Assembly: GCF_000012865.1 (NCBI RefSeq)
Contig: NC_007503.1
Coordinates: forward strand, 1,400,001-1,464,000
From: Carboxydothermus hydrogenoformans Z-2901
Lineage (GTDB): Bacteria > Bacillota > Z-2901 > Carboxydothermales > Carboxydothermaceae
Direction of reading: 5' to 3'
DNA length: 64,000 nt
A program made the position numbers and the translations under genes. The notes under the pieces are model-generated. The model did no database searches. It saw nothing but the letters and a program-made list of their open reading frames with translations, and had not been told where the DNA came from. How positions within the stretch are numbered: position 1 is the stretch's first letter; the number at the start of each line of letters is the position of its first letter. Below, piece by piece: positions 18,466 to 29,177 of this stretch.

Positions 18466-18975
18466 TTATGACTTTGGTGCTAATATCATAATCATATTTC
18501 TACCCTCAAGTTTGGCAGGTCGTTCAACTACCGCAATACTGCCAACCTCTTGGGCCATTTTATTTAAAAGTTCATAAGCAATTTCCGGGTGGGACAACTC
18601 TCTTCCGCGAAACATTACGGTAACTTTTACTTTATCCCCGTCTTCCAAAAACCGAAGGACGTTTCTTAACTTTACCTGAAAATCGTGTTCCTCAATTGTG
18701 GGACGTATCTTAATTTCTTTGACGTTAATGATCTTTTGCTTTTTTCGGGCTTCTTTTTCTTTCTTGCTCTGCTGGTAACGATACTTGCCGTAATCCATGA
18801 TCTTGCAAACCGGCGGCTTTGCTGTAGGTGCAATTTCCACTAAGTCAAGCTCCATTTCTTCAGCAATTTTCAGGGCTTCTTTTAACGGCATAATACCAAG
18901 TTGAGTGCCATCTTCCTTTACTACCCGCACTTCCTTAGCCCTGATTTCTTCATTAATCCGTAAATCCTTGGTAAT
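18466..18975 (-). CDS. infC: Translation initiation factor IF-3, AUU start
   Basis: IF-3 prevents premature subunit joining and checks the start codon-anticodon pair. The coding frame upstream of the first GTG (18930) continues as [17 protein letters not shown], the conserved N-terminus of IF-3, back to an ATT codon at 18975. GGAGG lies 9 nt upstream of it. An AUU start is the classical self-regulating feature of infC. The result is 169 residues. The linker [19 protein letters not shown] and the C-terminal domain ([15 protein letters not shown]) are intact. Confidence 0.95.
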   Translation of the reverse strand: MTKDLRINEEIRAKEVRVVKEDGTQLGIMPLKEALKIAEEMELDLVEIAPTAKPPVCKIMDYGKYRYQQSKKEKEARKKQKIINVKEIKIRPTIEEHDFQVKLRNVLRFLEDGDKVKVTVMFRGRELSHPEIAYELLNKMAQEVGSIAVVERPAKLEGRNMIMILAPKS

Positions 18976-19000
18976 AACTGTCCACCTCCAGAAAAAATGT

Positions 19001-19033
19001 TAAAAATAAAAAGCGGGCTTCCACCCGCTTTTT
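19001..19033 (-). terminator. Attenuator terminator in the infC leader
   Basis: The minus strand has AAAAAGCGGG / CCCGCTTTTT as a perfect 10-bp stem with a TGGAAG loop, followed by ATTTTTA. It lies 25-60 nt upstream of infC, so it can act as a regulated terminator. Confidence 0.85.
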
Positions 19034-19045
19034 CCCAAAAGTAGC

Positions 19046-19074
19046 TGAAAAGCAGACACACGTTGCTTTTCAAT
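19046..19074 (-). other. Hairpin within the infC leader
   Basis: The minus strand sequence GAAAAGCA, then ACGTGTGTC, then TGCTTTTC forms an 8-bp stem (AAAGCAAC region) just upstream of the terminator. It may be the competing structure or a folding scaffold for the leader. Confidence 0.4.
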
Positions 19075-19145
19075 ATTAACCCAAAGCCTCAAACGGCTTT
19101 CAGGTGAGAAGCAGGTGGCTTCTACTTTGTTTTCTTTCCCTTGAA

Positions 19146-19174
19146 ATGATAACACGGTTAATTTTTACTGTCAA
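19146..19174 (-). promoter_or_regulatory. Promoter of the infC operon
   Basis: TTGACA (19169-19174) and TATCAT (19146-19151) are separated by exactly 17 bp on the minus strand. Predicted transcription starts near 19139, at the beginning of the L20-type leader and just after the thrS stop codon. Confidence 0.75.
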
Positions 19175-21079
19175 CTATCTTTTCTCCCTTATCTCTGCCA
19201 GAAGCTCCTCTATAAATTCCGCAAAGGGTTTTTGGCCAAGATCGCCAACACCTCTTTTTCTGACCGCCACTGATCCTTGTTCAATTTCCTTATCACCAAC
19301 AATTAAAAGATACGGTATTTTTTGCATTTGCCCTTCCCGGATTTTATACCCAATAGTTTCATTCCGGTCATCTAATTCAACCCTTACCCCTTGATTAAAA
19401 AGTTTTTGGTAAATCTCCTGCCCGTATTCCCGATGGCGTTCGGCCACGGTAATTACCCTTACCTGCACCGGAGAAAGCCAAACCGGAAAAGCCCCGGCGT
19501 AGTGCTCAATTAAAATGCCGATAAATCTTTCAATACTCCCAAAAACCACCCGGTGAATCATTACCGGCCGATGTTTTTGCCCATCTTCACCAATGTAGGT
19601 TAAATCAAATTTTTCCGGCATCTGGAAGTCAAGCTGGATGGTTCCACACTGCCAGGTCCGTCCAAGACAGTCTTTTAAGTGGAAGTCGATCTTAGGACCA
19701 TAAAATGCTCCGTCCCCTTCGTTAATTTTATAAGGCAATCCCCTTTCCTCTAAAGCCTCTTTTAAAGAATTGGTTGCCAACTCCCATAATTCGTCGCTAC
19801 CCATGGAATTTTCCGGTCGGGTACTGAGTTCAACGTGATATTCAAATCCAAACAGCCGGTAAAACTCATCTATTAAATTAATTACCCCGATAATCTCATC
19901 TTTAACCTGTTCCGGCAACATAAAAATGTGAGCATCATCCTGGGTAAAGCACCGAACCCTCATCAACCCATGGAGAACACCGGATAATTCGTGCCGGTGT
20001 ACCAGACCCAACTCAGCAAGCCTTATTGGAAACTCCCGGTAGCTGTGAAGCTTATTCTTATAAACCAAAATACTTCCCGGACAGTTCATCGGCTTTATCG
20101 CATAATCCTGGTCGTCGATCTTGGTAAAGTACATATTCTCTTTATAATGCGCCCAGTGACCGCTTCTCTCCCATAATTCCCGGTTTAAGATTATTGGAGT
20201 TTTTATTTCCTGATATCCCGCCAAACGATGTTTTTCCCGCCAGAAATTTTCCAGCTCGTTTCTAATCACCATCCCTTTGGGATGGAAAAAGGGAAAGCCG
20301 GGGCCTTCTTCTTGCAGGCTAAAAAGATCCAGTTCCTGACCAATTTTGCGATGATCCCGCTTTTTAGCTTCTTCCAAAAAGTTTAAGTAGTCAGTAAGCA
20401 TGCTCTTTTTCGGAAAGGATACACCATAAATCCTTTGCAACATTTTATTTTTTTCATTTCCCCGCCAGTAAGCTCCGGCAATATTTAAAAGTTTAAAAGC
20501 CTTAAGATACCCGGTTGAAGGCACATGGGGCCCTGTGCATAAATCCACAAACTCTCCCTGACGGTAAAAAGATATTTCCACTCCTTCAGGAATATCCTTT
20601 ACTAATTCCACTTTATAAATTTCGCCTTTTTCTTCAAAAAACTTTATTGCCTCATCCCGGGAGAGAACAAAGCGTTCAATAGGCAAGTCTTCTTTTACGA
20701 TTTTTTCCATTTCCGCCTCAATTTTTTCTAAATCTTCCGGAGAAAAACTTTCTTCCGGGTCAAAATCATAATAAAATCCGTCCTTAATAGCCGGACCAAT
20801 AGCAAGTTTGGTCTTGGGGAAAAGCCTTTTAACCGCTTGCGCCATAAGGTGTGCCGAACTATGCCGGAAAACATCTTTACCCTCGTCATCTTCAAAGGTA
20901 TAAAGGCGAAATTCTCCGCTTTCGGAAATCTTCTGACTTAAATCAATTAATTTACCGTTTATCGAAGCACAAAGGGCTTCCTTGGCCAATCTGGGACTTA
21001 ACGTTTTAGCTACTTCCAGAGCGGTAATATTCTCAGGAAATTCCCGTACCTCATTATTGGGAAACTTCAAACTTATCAT
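19175..21079 (-). CDS. thrS: Threonyl-tRNA synthetase
   Basis: The enzyme charges tRNA-Thr. The 634 residues show the N-terminal TGS domain (1-60), the editing domain with HSSAHLMAQAVKRLFP (about 75) and its downstream C-x3-H region, the class II core with KPMNCPGSILVYK (about 330), RVRCFTQDDAHIF and the motif 3 segment VIHRVVFGSIERFIGILIEH, and the C-terminal anticodon-binding domain. GGAGG precedes the ATG. It is 15 bp downstream of the DUF445 gene. No T-box is present in front. Confidence 0.97.
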   Translation of the reverse strand: MISLKFPNNEVREFPENITALEVAKTLSPRLAKEALCASINGKLIDLSQKISESGEFRLYTFEDDEGKDVFRHSSAHLMAQAVKRLFPKTKLAIGPAIKDGFYYDFDPEESFSPEDLEKIEAEMEKIVKEDLPIERFVLSRDEAIKFFEEKGEIYKVELVKDIPEGVEISFYRQGEFVDLCTGPHVPSTGYLKAFKLLNIAGAYWRGNEKNKMLQRIYGVSFPKKSMLTDYLNFLEEAKKRDHRKIGQELDLFSLQEEGPGFPFFHPKGMVIRNELENFWREKHRLAGYQEIKTPIILNRELWERSGHWAHYKENMYFTKIDDQDYAIKPMNCPGSILVYKNKLHSYREFPIRLAELGLVHRHELSGVLHGLMRVRCFTQDDAHIFMLPEQVKDEIIGVINLIDEFYRLFGFEYHVELSTRPENSMGSDELWELATNSLKEALEERGLPYKINEGDGAFYGPKIDFHLKDCLGRTWQCGTIQLDFQMPEKFDLTYIGEDGQKHRPVMIHRVVFGSIERFIGILIEHYAGAFPVWLSPVQVRVITVAERHREYGQEIYQKLFNQGVRVELDDRNETIGYKIREGQMQKIPYLLIVGDKEIEQGSVAVRKRGVGDLGQKPFAEFIEELLAEIREKR

Positions 21080-21094
21080 TATCCTGCCTCCTAT

Positions 21095-21691
21095 CTATTT
21101 TAAAAAAATATTAAGCATGACCTGTATTATCCCAATAATAAACCCTATTACTCCACCAAAAACTTCTATGTAGGAAAGTTCCGTTTTCATTAAAGAAGTT
21201 AAGATTTTTTCCAGGGTTTTTAAATCAAATTGCAATACTTTTTCTTCCACTATTTTTCCAATTTTAACCTTATTTTGCAAATCAGTTTCCAAAGATAAAA
21301 TTATTTTATTTACTACTGAAGGCAGTTCATTTTTAAAATAATTTAAAAGAGTTCTAATTACAATTTGTCGCAAGTATTCCGGTAATACCGGAAAAAGAGT
21401 GCTAAGCTTTTCTTTTACCGCCAGTAGAATTTTTTCAGCAAATAATTGTTTATTTTCTTCAGAAGTCAATAACTCAATAAGCTCTCTCTGGGATAACAAC
21501 TGTTCTTCGACTAACTCCCCTAACGCTTTAGCAATTTCCCAGTGACGTTTAGGAATAACCCCTTGAAAAGTGAGAAAACCTATTTTTAAAGGACGATACG
21601 GACGGAAAAGCATTAAAATTGCCAAATAATTCGTAAGCCAACCTATAAAGCCACCGATTAATGGTGGAAGGATTAGTTCGGATATTTTCAC
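21095..21691 (-). CDS. DUF445 family membrane protein
   Basis: The N-terminus LPPLIGGFIGWLTNYLAILMLF and the segment GFLTFQGVIPKRHWEIAKAL are diagnostic of DUF445 proteins (Bacillus YheB group). A soluble helical middle part follows and a second membrane segment closes the C-terminus (EVFGGVIGFIIGIIQVML). At 198 residues it is shorter than most YheB proteins. The function is unknown. The start is a GTG with a rather distant GAGGAGG site. It appears to be co-transcribed with thrS. Confidence 0.8.
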   Translation of the reverse strand: MKISELILPPLIGGFIGWLTNYLAILMLFRPYRPLKIGFLTFQGVIPKRHWEIAKALGELVEEQLLSQRELIELLTSEENKQLFAEKILLAVKEKLSTLFPVLPEYLRQIVIRTLLNYFKNELPSVVNKIILSLETDLQNKVKIGKIVEEKVLQFDLKTLEKILTSLMKTELSYIEVFGGVIGFIIGIIQVMLNIFLK

Positions 21692-21756
21692 GATAATTCT
21701 TTTTACCTCCTCAATTATTTAAAATATAGCAAATAATTGTTTCAAAAGCAATAAAT

Positions 21757-21801
21757 AAAAATACCGCATAAGCTCGTTTAATTTTTAGAGCCTCTGCGGT
21801 A
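21757..21801 (-). terminator. Terminator of the trp operon
   Basis: On the minus strand TACCGCA and TGCGGTA (21795-21801 and 21762-21768) form the base of a hairpin with inner GGCTC/GAGC pairs, followed by TTTTTATTTA. It lies 25 bp past the trpA stop. Confidence 0.85.
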
Positions 21802-21825
21802 GTAGATTTTTTTATAATAAAGCAA

Positions 21826-22632
21826 TTATGAAACTGATTTTAATGTTTGTACTTTTGTGGCTATTAATTCTAAAACCTTATCTTTCTCCATCCTATTTTG
21901 AACATAGTTTTCAATAATCTCTACTAATGCACTTCCCACAATTACACCATCGCAGTAATCTTTAATGTATGCTATCTGCTCTGGTTTCCCAATCCCAAAT
22001 CCTAAACAAACGGGTAACTCGGTTAACTTTTTTACGTTTTGCAATAAAGATATAACCTCTGCTGGCAAACTATCCCGTGCCCCCGTGACCCCGGTTACAG
22101 ACACACAATAAATAAATCCTGAAGCTTGACCCACAATCTTTTCAAGCCGCTTTTGCCCGGTTGTGGGAGCAACCAAAGGAATTAAGTCAAGGCCGTATCC
22201 CGCGGCCGACACCCTTATTTCTTCTCCTTCTTCCACCGGAAGGTCGGGAATTATCAGACCATCAGCTCCAGCCCCCGCTGCCCGCCGCAAAAACTCGTCT
22301 ACACCTATTTGGAGAATCGGATTGAGGTAGGACATAATGACCAGCGGCAAAGATAGCTCCTGGCGGGCAGCCGCTATCAGTGCCAGTACTTCTTCCGGAC
22401 CGCTACCGGCAGCCAGAGCCCGCTGCCCGGCTCTCTGAATCACCGGTCCATCGGCTAAAGGGTCAGAAAAAGGTAAGCCCACTTCAATAAGGTCGGCTCC
22501 AGCCGCCGCCAGGGTTTTGATAATTTCCAGAGAAAAAGTAAGATTTGGGTCTCCTCCCATCGTATAGGCAATAAGGGCTTTTTCCCCTCGACTCCGTTTT
22601 TCCGCAAATACTTGACCAATCCTACTCACCAA
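21826..22632 (-). CDS. trpA: Tryptophan synthase alpha chain
   Basis: TrpA cleaves indole-3-glycerol phosphate to indole, which is channelled to TrpB. The 268-residue TIM barrel contains the catalytic Glu in [19 protein letters not shown] (about residue 47), the catalytic Asp in [11 protein letters not shown] (about 128), and the phosphate-binding [10 protein letters not shown] and GVIVGSALV segments. The start is TTG 22632 or GTG 22629, overlapping the end of trpB, so translation is coupled. It is the last gene before the terminator. Confidence 0.97.
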   Translation of the reverse strand: MVSRIGQVFAEKRSRGEKALIAYTMGGDPNLTFSLEIIKTLAAAGADLIEVGLPFSDPLADGPVIQRAGQRALAAGSGPEEVLALIAAARQELSLPLVIMSYLNPILQIGVDEFLRRAAGAGADGLIIPDLPVEEGEEIRVSAAGYGLDLIPLVAPTTGQKRLEKIVGQASGFIYCVSVTGVTGARDSLPAEVISLLQNVKKLTELPVCLGFGIGKPEQIAYIKDYCDGVIVGSALVEIIENYVQNRMEKDKVLELIATKVQTLKSVS

Positions 22633-23830
22633 GGGTCACCCCCAATTCGCGGGCCACGGTGTAGACATCCTTATCACCACGGCCGGAAAGGTTGATTACT
22701 ACTATTTTTTCTGACTCAAGCTCCCGGGCAAGCTCCACTCCCTTGGCCACAGCATGGGCGCTTTCCAGAGCCGGCAGAATACCCTCCGTTTTCGCCAGAA
22801 GTTTGAATGCTTCTAAAGCTTCTTCATCGGTAACTGCTGTATACTCCACTCTACCAATATCTTTAAGGTACGCATGTTCCGGTCCTACCCCGGGGTAGTC
22901 CAATCCTGCCGAAATGGAATGAGCCTCTACAATTTGGCCTCGATCATCCTGTAAAACATAAGATTTAGCTCCGTGTAAAACTCCCACCTTACCCCGGCTT
23001 AAGGTAGCAGCATGCCGCCCGCTTTCCAGCCCTAATCCGGCCGCTTCTACTCCAACTAACCGCACATCCTCTTCAAGAAAAGGATAAAACATCCCTATAG
23101 CATTACTTCCCCCACCAACACACGCTACAATTAAGTCAGGGAGTCTTCCTTCCTGCGCTAAGATTTGCGCTTTGGTTTCCTCCCCGATCACCTTTTGAAA
23201 ATCCCGAACAATCGTGGGATAGGGATGTGGTCCGCCAACCGAACCAAGGACATAGTAAGTATCCCGAACATGAGTAACCCAGTAGCGAATGGCCTCATTC
23301 ATAGCATCTTTAAGAGTACGACTACCGGAAGTTACACTTTCCACTTGCGCACCTAAAAGGCGCATGCGGTACACATTCAATTCCTGCCGGCGGACATCCT
23401 CTGCCCCCATAAAAATAGTACACTCCAATCCAAACTTTGCCGCCGCCGTAGCGGTAGCTACTCCATGCTGGCCGGCCCCGGTTTCCGCCACTACCTTTTT
23501 TTTGCCCATGCGCCGCGCCAGCAGAACCTGCCCTATGGTATTGTTAATTTTGTGGGCACCGGTATGGGCAAGGTCTTCCCGTTTTAGATAAATCTTTGCC
23601 CCTCCTACATACCGGGACAGGCTCTCAGCAAAATAAAGAGGCGTAGGACGTCCGGCATAATGTTGCAAATAAAAGGTTAATTCAGCTTGAAATGAACGAT
23701 CATTTTTAACTTCCTCGTAAGCCTCTATCAGCTCTTCTAAAGCTGCCATTAAAGTTTCTGGTACAAACTGCCCACCGTAGGGGCCAAAATACCCTCGTGC
23801 ATCTGGCAATTTATAGTTTTTTAAACTCAT
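22622..23830 (-). CDS. trpB: Tryptophan synthase beta chain
   Basis: TrpB condenses indole and serine with pyridoxal phosphate. The 402 residues contain the PLP lysine in [16 protein letters not shown] (about residue 93), the phosphate-binding [10 protein letters not shown], and the C-terminal NLSGRGDKD. It begins [15 protein letters not shown] as in the TrpB1 group that partners with TrpA. Its ATG overlaps trpF by 20 nt and has AGGAGG upstream. Confidence 0.98.
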   Translation of the reverse strand: MSLKNYKLPDARGYFGPYGGQFVPETLMAALEELIEAYEEVKNDRSFQAELTFYLQHYAGRPTPLYFAESLSRYVGGAKIYLKREDLAHTGAHKINNTIGQVLLARRMGKKKVVAETGAGQHGVATATAAAKFGLECTIFMGAEDVRRQELNVYRMRLLGAQVESVTSGSRTLKDAMNEAIRYWVTHVRDTYYVLGSVGGPHPYPTIVRDFQKVIGEETKAQILAQEGRLPDLIVACVGGGSNAIGMFYPFLEEDVRLVGVEAAGLGLESGRHAATLSRGKVGVLHGAKSYVLQDDRGQIVEAHSISAGLDYPGVGPEHAYLKDIGRVEYTAVTDEEALEAFKLLAKTEGILPALESAHAVAKGVELARELESEKIVVINLSGRGDKDVYTVARELGVTLGE

Positions 23831-24473
23831 TTTCCGACCTCCTGACCGCTTGGATAAATGCTTCTATCCGGATATAATCCTTGATTCCCGGGGCTTTTTC
23901 CACCCCGCTGGAAACATCAACACCATAAGGTTTGACCTGCTGTAAGGCTTTCCCAACATTTTCAGGATTTAGGCCTCCGGCTAAAAACCAGGGCTTTTCT
24001 ATCTTCAGCCCCTGAAGAATTTGCCAGTTAAAGGTTTTCCCGCTACCACCAAATGTATTGCCGGAAGACGTATCAAAAAGAAAAGCGTGAACATACTTTT
24101 CGTAAATTGCTATTTGCCTCTTAAGTTCTTCGGTATCAGTTTCTATCGGTACAGGGATACTTTTAATAATTTTCGCGCGAATTTTCTCCTTAAGCTTACC
24201 GCAATATTCAGGACTTTCGCCACCGTGAAGCTGAACAACATCTAAATTGCAGGACACTGCTATTTGAGCCACATCCTCCACATCCATATTAGCCACAACT
24301 CCTACGGTGGCAACAAAGGGGGGGAGAATTTCCGTTATTTCCCTGACTACTTCTGGCTTAACCTGCCGCGGACTATTAGCGAAGACAAAACCTATGGCGT
24401 CAGCTCCAGCCAGGGAAGCTTTCAGGGCAGTTTCCTTATCTTTAATCCCGCAAATTTTTACCCTTACCCTCAT
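23811..24473 (-). CDS. trpF: Phosphoribosylanthranilate isomerase
   Basis: TrpF converts phosphoribosylanthranilate to CdRP by Amadori rearrangement. The 220-residue barrel starts [16 protein letters not shown] with the catalytic Cys, has [13 protein letters not shown], the catalytic Asp in [18 protein letters not shown], and [16 protein letters not shown] at the C-terminus. Its ATG overlaps trpC by 4 nt. Confidence 0.97.
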   Translation of the reverse strand: MRVRVKICGIKDKETALKASLAGADAIGFVFANSPRQVKPEVVREITEILPPFVATVGVVANMDVEDVAQIAVSCNLDVVQLHGGESPEYCGKLKEKIRAKIIKSIPVPIETDTEELKRQIAIYEKYVHAFLFDTSSGNTFGGSGKTFNWQILQGLKIEKPWFLAGGLNPENVGKALQQVKPYGVDVSSGVEKAPGIKDYIRIEAFIQAVRRSENEFKKL

Positions 24474-25267
24474 GCCAGCAACACCTCCAATGCTTTCCCG
24501 GGATCTGGAGCCCGCACTAAAGCTTCACCGATGAGAATTCCGTGATAACCTGCAGTCATTAAAGCCTTGATATCCTCTTTGCTTCGAATACCGCTTTCAC
24601 TTACCATCACTACTCCCGCCTCTTTTAGAACGGGGGCCAGTTTTAACGAAACATCAATGTTAGTGGCAAAGGTACGTAAGTCGCGGTTGTTTATGCCAAT
24701 TAGCCTTGCTCCTGCTGTTAAAGCTTTCTCGACTTCCTCTAAACTGTGAGCCTCAACCAACGCCTCCATGCCAAGGCCTTCGGTTATTTTAATCATTTCC
24801 TTTAATTCTACTGACGCCAAAAGAGAAGTTATAAGAAGAACGGCATCTGCACCCAGTACCTTAGCTTCATAAATTTGGTAGGGGTCCAAAATAAAATCTT
24901 TTCGTAAAATGGGCAACGAAACTACCGCCCTCACAGCCTTAAGATACTCCGGTGACCCCAAGAAATAATCCTCCTCCGTTAAAACTGAAATCGCTGCCGC
25001 CCCACTTTTAGCGTATACCTGAGCTACTTCTTCCGGATCAAGCTGCTCCCGTAACACACCTTTGGAAGGAGACGCCTTTTTAATCTCGGCAATTACTCCC
25101 ACCTTCCCTTTTGCATTTTCTCTAAGTAAAGCTTGACGGAGGGAAAGGGGCAAACGGTGGCTGACCTGTTCTTCCGCCATCTTTCGCATTTCCCAAAAAG
25201 GAATTTTATTTTTGGCCTGTCTAACCTTTTCCCGACGAACCTGGACAATTTTTTCGAGGAACATCAC
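24470..25267 (-). CDS. trpC: Indole-3-glycerol phosphate synthase
   Basis: TrpC closes the indole ring with loss of CO2 and water. The 265 residues contain [15 protein letters not shown] (catalytic Lys and Glu, about residue 58), [27 protein letters not shown] and [10 protein letters not shown], all family landmarks. It is a stand-alone TrpC, not fused to TrpF. Its ATG overlaps trpD by 4 nt. Confidence 0.97.
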
Positions 25268-26286
25268 CCCGCCTCCTTTATTTCATGACTTAGACGGCGC
25301 AATTTTTCCAGCTTCTCTGCTGCCAACCCCTTATCAATACTTTCCCGGGCCATTACAAGCGCTTCCCGAAAATCATTTACACCCCCGGCCATTATGCCAA
25401 AAGCAGCATTTAAAAGTACTACATCCCTCAATGGTCCCGGTTTCCCATCTAAAATTTCCTGCAATAACCGGGCATTTTCGAAAGCATCTCCCCCTTGTAA
25501 ATCTCTTAAACTGCAGTAAGAAAAACCGTAAGAAAGCGGATCAAAAAGGTAACTATCTATTTTACCCCGGTTTAATTCAAAAACCCGGGTAGGACCAGTT
25601 AGCGAAACCTCATCCAGTCCTCCGTGTCCGTGAACTACAAAAGCTCGTTCCACCCCCAAATTATTTAAAACTTTCGCCAGGGTTTCCTGCAGCTCAGGAG
25701 TAAAAACCCCTAATACCTGGCCCACAATATTTGCCGGGTTTGCTAAAGGTCCCAAAATATTAAAGACGGTCCGTACCCCTATCTCCCGCCGAGTTTTAGC
25801 CACATGCCGCATAGCTGGGTGCAAATTTGGAGCAAAAAGAAAACCAATACCTATTTCATCAACACAGCGGGCCGTGCCTTTAGCATCTAAATCAATGTTC
25901 ACCCCCAGAGCTTCTAAAACATCGGCACTACCGGAACGACTGGAAACGCTTCGGTTTCCGTGTTTTGCCACAGGTATACCGGCACCGGCAACGACAAAAG
26001 CAGCTGCAGTAGAGATATTGAAAGTTTGCCGACCGTCTCCACCGGTTCCACAGGTATCCACCAATCCTTCAGTTTGAGTAATTACCCGTCTTGCTTTTTC
26101 CCGCAGCGCCAGCGCAAAAGCGGAAATTTCTTCTTCCGTTTCCCCTTTCATTTTTAACGCCACCAAAAATGCCGCCACCTGCGCCTCGGTATACTTTCCC
26201 TCCATGAGTTCGTTCATTGTGGCCAGTGCTTCAGAAAAATTTAAGTTTTCTCCTCTCATCAATCTCTCTAATACTTCTCTCACCAA
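25264..26286 (-). CDS. trpD: Anthranilate phosphoribosyltransferase
   Basis: TrpD joins anthranilate to PRPP. The 340 residues show [14 protein letters not shown] (about residue 80), [39 protein letters not shown] and [11 protein letters not shown]. The start is TTG 26286 or GTG 26283, with GGAGG 6-9 nt upstream. It is separate from trpG, unlike the fused enterobacterial form. Confidence 0.97.
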
Positions 26287-26307
26287 AACTCGCCTCCCCT
26301 TTTTACC

Positions 26308-26877
26308 TTAAGCTTGATACTCAAGAAAATTAAGCAATAATTCTTTACCATACTCGGTCATTATCGATTCCGGATGAAACTGTACCCCTTCTATTGCCCA
26401 AGTCCGGTGGCGGATTCCCATGATTGTTCCCTCTGCAGTAGTTGCAGTTATTATAAGTTCCTGGGGTAACCCCTCTTTTTCTACGACCAGGGAATGATAA
26501 CGCGTAGCTCGAAAAGGATTTGGTAACCCTTTATAAATTCCCTGACCATCATGGTATATTAGAGAAGTTTTCCCATGCACCGGAATTTTATCCTGGATAA
26601 CCTTTCCACCAAAGGCCTGACCTATCACCTGGTGCCCCAGACAAACTCCTAAAATTGGTATTTTCCCGGCAAAAAAGCGTACTACATCCAACGAAATCCC
26701 CGCTTCATTAGGAGTACACGGCCCGGGAGAAATAATGATATGGGTTGGCTTCATCTCTCTAATCTCCGAAAGGGTTATGCGATCATTACGCCGGACCACT
26801 ACCCGGTGCCCTAATTCACCCAAATATTGCACCAAGTTGTAGGTAAAAGAATCGTAATTATCTATCAGTAAAATCAC
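26308..26877 (-). CDS. trpG: Anthranilate synthase glutaminase subunit
   Basis: TrpG is a class I glutamine amidotransferase that feeds ammonia to TrpE. The nucleophile Cys is in [15 protein letters not shown] (about residue 80) and the His-Glu pair in [13 protein letters not shown] near the C-terminus; [11 protein letters not shown] is also typical. At 189 residues it is a complete subunit. In this lineage the same protein may serve para-aminobenzoate synthesis as PabA. The ATG overlaps trpE by 4 nt. Confidence 0.95.
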   Translation of the reverse strand: MILLIDNYDSFTYNLVQYLGELGHRVVVRRNDRITLSEIREMKPTHIIISPGPCTPNEAGISLDVVRFFAGKIPILGVCLGHQVIGQAFGGKVIQDKIPVHGKTSLIYHDGQGIYKGLPNPFRATRYHSLVVEKEGLPQELIITATTAEGTIMGIRHRTWAIEGVQFHPESIMTEYGKELLLNFLEYQA

Positions 26878-28337
26878 TTATTAACCCCCCCGTTACAACG
26901 AAATTCAGCTGCACCCGTTATCGCTTCCACCATTGCCTGGGCCTTATTTATTGTTTCTTGGTATTCTCGCTCGGGATCCGAATCCCAAACAATCCCGGCC
27001 CCGGCTTGAAAATAAACCATTTCATCTTTTATCCAGAGGGTTCGAATGGTAATGCACGTATTCATTTCCCCTGTAAAGCTTATATATCCTACCGCTCCCG
27101 CATAAGGCCCTCGAGGTACCGGTTCTAACTCATCAATAATTTCCATTGCCCTAATCTTAGGTGCTCCGGAAACGGTTCCTGCAGGAAACACCGCTTTTAG
27201 TGCATCAACGGGATTAAATTTCTTTTCTACTTCTCCTTGAACGGTGGAAACAAGGTGCATTACGTGAGAAAACTCCTCAACTTTAAAAAACTCAGTTACT
27301 TTAACGCTGCCCGGTCGACAAACTTTGCCCAGGTCGTTTCGTCCCAAATCTACCAACATCAAATGTTCTGCCCGTTCTTTTTCATCGGCCAGAAGTTCCC
27401 GCGCAAGGCGTAAATCTTCCTCCGGCTGACCGGTTCTTGGTCTGGTGCCGGCAATTGGCCTGGTCTCTACTATCCCCCCTTCCAGCCGCACCAGCATTTC
27501 CGGTGAAGCCCCTATAAGTTTGAGCTCGCCAAAATCCAAGAAAAACATGTAGGGAGAAGGGTTAAGCCGCCGCAAACGCCGGTAAATATTAAAAGGCGCT
27601 TCCAGGCAAGGGAAGGAAAAACGCTGGGATAAAACTACCTGAAAAATATCTCCCGCTTTAATATAATCCTTGGCCTTTTCCACCATCGTGCAAAAATCCC
27701 TTTTAGTCATAGTCGCATTACAAATACTTCGTTCTGGCTTAATAGTTAATGCCCAATTTTCAGAAGTTGTTAGATTAGTTAACTTACCGATTATCTCTTT
27801 AATTGAATCCTGTGCCCGCCGGTATGCGGTTTTTTCACCTTCTTTTTGAGGAAGGGTATTTATCACGATTTTCAGGGTATGATAACGGTGGTCAAATACC
27901 AAAACTTTCTCCGGAAACATTAAACGAAAAAGCTCTTCATCATCCCGGGCATGTCGGCAACTCCGCAAATTTTCCAGTTCATATACAAGGCCGTAACTAA
28001 AATACCCTACAGCTCCTCCGTAAAAAGGTAACCCGGCTATAGGCGGTCCTTTTAAGTTAAAAAGCTGTGACGAAACAACCTCCAGATTGCGACCGGTTAA
28101 CACTTTAAACGGATCATAACCAATAAAGGAAAAACGGGCCATTTTTTCATTCCCCGGTGCACTTTCCAGTAAAAAGGAAATTCCTTTATCCAGTGCCAAA
28201 TGTTGATATAAGGTAATAGGGGTAAAAGTGTCGGCTAAAAGTTCAACCATAACCGGCACAACCTGGTAATGTTTTGCGTAAGCGCAATACTCTTCCCAAT
28301 TAGGAGTTAAATCTAACTCCGAATAAACTTTGCTCAT
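26874..28337 (-). CDS. trpE: Anthranilate synthase component I
   Basis: TrpE makes anthranilate from chorismate, the committed step of tryptophan synthesis. The 487 residues contain the tryptophan feedback motif LLESAPG near residue 58, [39 protein letters not shown] and the C-terminal [19 protein letters not shown] with [30 protein letters not shown] precedes the ATG. It is 21 bp downstream of aroF. Confidence 0.97.
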   Translation of the reverse strand: MSKVYSELDLTPNWEEYCAYAKHYQVVPVMVELLADTFTPITLYQHLALDKGISFLLESAPGNEKMARFSFIGYDPFKVLTGRNLEVVSSQLFNLKGPPIAGLPFYGGAVGYFSYGLVYELENLRSCRHARDDEELFRLMFPEKVLVFDHRYHTLKIVINTLPQKEGEKTAYRRAQDSIKEIIGKLTNLTTSENWALTIKPERSICNATMTKRDFCTMVEKAKDYIKAGDIFQVVLSQRFSFPCLEAPFNIYRRLRRLNPSPYMFFLDFGELKLIGASPEMLVRLEGGIVETRPIAGTRPRTGQPEEDLRLARELLADEKERAEHLMLVDLGRNDLGKVCRPGSVKVTEFFKVEEFSHVMHLVSTVQGEVEKKFNPVDALKAVFPAGTVSGAPKIRAMEIIDELEPVPRGPYAGAVGYISFTGEMNTCITIRTLWIKDEMVYFQAGAGIVWDSDPEREYQETINKAQAMVEAITGAAEFRCNGGVNK

Positions 28338-28358
28338 CTCGTCCCTTCTCCTCTCTTT

Positions 28359-29138
28359 TTATAACCTTTTTCCCGCTACATGCACCCATGGCTTTAATTC
28401 GTTTATCAACTGTTCGTATTCCTGAAAATTTAAAGACTGCTGACCATCACTTAACGCTCTTTCTGGCTCCGGATGAATCTCTATTAAGAGCCCATCCGCT
28501 CCCGCCGCAACCGCTGCTTTAGCTAACGACGGTATAATATCCCTGCGCCCGGCAGCATGGCTGGGATCAACAATTACCGGATAAGGAGTTAGCTTTTTTA
28601 GTAACGGAACCGCACTGATGTCAAGCGTATTTCGCGTCATCGTTTCAAAAGTTCTAATACCTCTTTCACATAGAATTATTTTTCTGTTACCTCCTTTTTC
28701 AAGATACGCAACCGCTCCCAACCATTCTTCCAGGGTAGCAGCTAAACCTCTTTTTAAAAGTACCGGTTTATCAACTTTTGCTAAAAGTTTTAACAAAGCA
28801 TAATTTTGCATATTTCGACTGCCTACCTGTAAGATGTCGGCTACAGGTAAAGCTTTATTAAGAGAATCTTCATCTATAACTTCCGTTACCACTAAAAGTC
28901 CTGTTTCGGCTTTGGCTAATGCCAAATATTTCAAAGCCTCCTCGCCTAACCCCTGAAAACTTTCTGGCCGGGTTCTCGGCTTAAAAGCTCCTCCCCTTAA
29001 ACCAACAGCTCCACTGTCCTTAACAATTTTTGCCGTCTCTATTATTTGCTCTAAATTTTCCACAGCACAAGGACCGGCAAAAACTAAAAACCGATTACTT
29101 TTCAGTAAATCTTCCCAAATCTTTAAATCCACAAACAA
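28359..29138 (-). CDS. aroF: 3-deoxy-7-phosphoheptulonate synthase
   Basis: DAHP synthase condenses PEP and erythrose 4-phosphate, the first shikimate step. The protein belongs to the KDO8P-related AroA-beta type: FAGPCAVEN near residue 18, [34 protein letters not shown] and the metal-binding [10 protein letters not shown]. The open frame runs back to an ATG at 29171, but that lies just past the attenuator. TTG at 29138 has AAAGGAGGT 7 nt upstream and is the better start, giving 259 residues. No regulatory ACT or FLD domain is present at the N-terminus, so control may come from the TRAP-type leader. Confidence 0.93.
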   Translation of the reverse strand: MFVDLKIWEDLLKSNRFLVFAGPCAVENLEQIIETAKIVKDSGAVGLRGGAFKPRTRPESFQGLGEEALKYLALAKAETGLLVVTEVIDEDSLNKALPVADILQVGSRNMQNYALLKLLAKVDKPVLLKRGLAATLEEWLGAVAYLEKGGNRKIILCERGIRTFETMTRNTLDISAVPLLKKLTPYPVIVDPSHAAGRRDIIPSLAKAAVAAGADGLLIEIHPEPERALSDGQQSLNFQEYEQLINELKPWVHVAGKRL

Positions 29139-29177
29139 CCTCGTACCTCCTTTAAAACCATTTTTTACCACAGAAAC

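Larger units (their letters stand above)
18985..19139 (-). promoter_or_regulatory. L20-type autoregulatory leader of infC-rpmI-rplT
   Basis: The 160-nt transcript leader contains GAAGCCACCTGCTTCTCACC and a GCCGTTTGAGGC hairpin, then AAAAGCAACGTG pairing with GCTTTT, and ends in a terminator before the infC ribosome site. This arrangement matches the Firmicute L20 leader, in which L20 binding promotes termination. The identification is from motif order and gene context; an Rfam search would confirm it. Confidence 0.7.

Noticed and set aside
18466-18930. infC starting at the GTG at 18930
   Set aside because: It would remove the conserved [10 protein letters not shown] segment, and it has no ribosome site; the ATT at 18975 has GGAGG at proper distance.
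29139-29171. aroF starting at ATG 29171
   Set aside because: That ATG lies just past the attenuator T run without a ribosome site; TTG 29138 has AAAGGAGGT 7 nt upstream.
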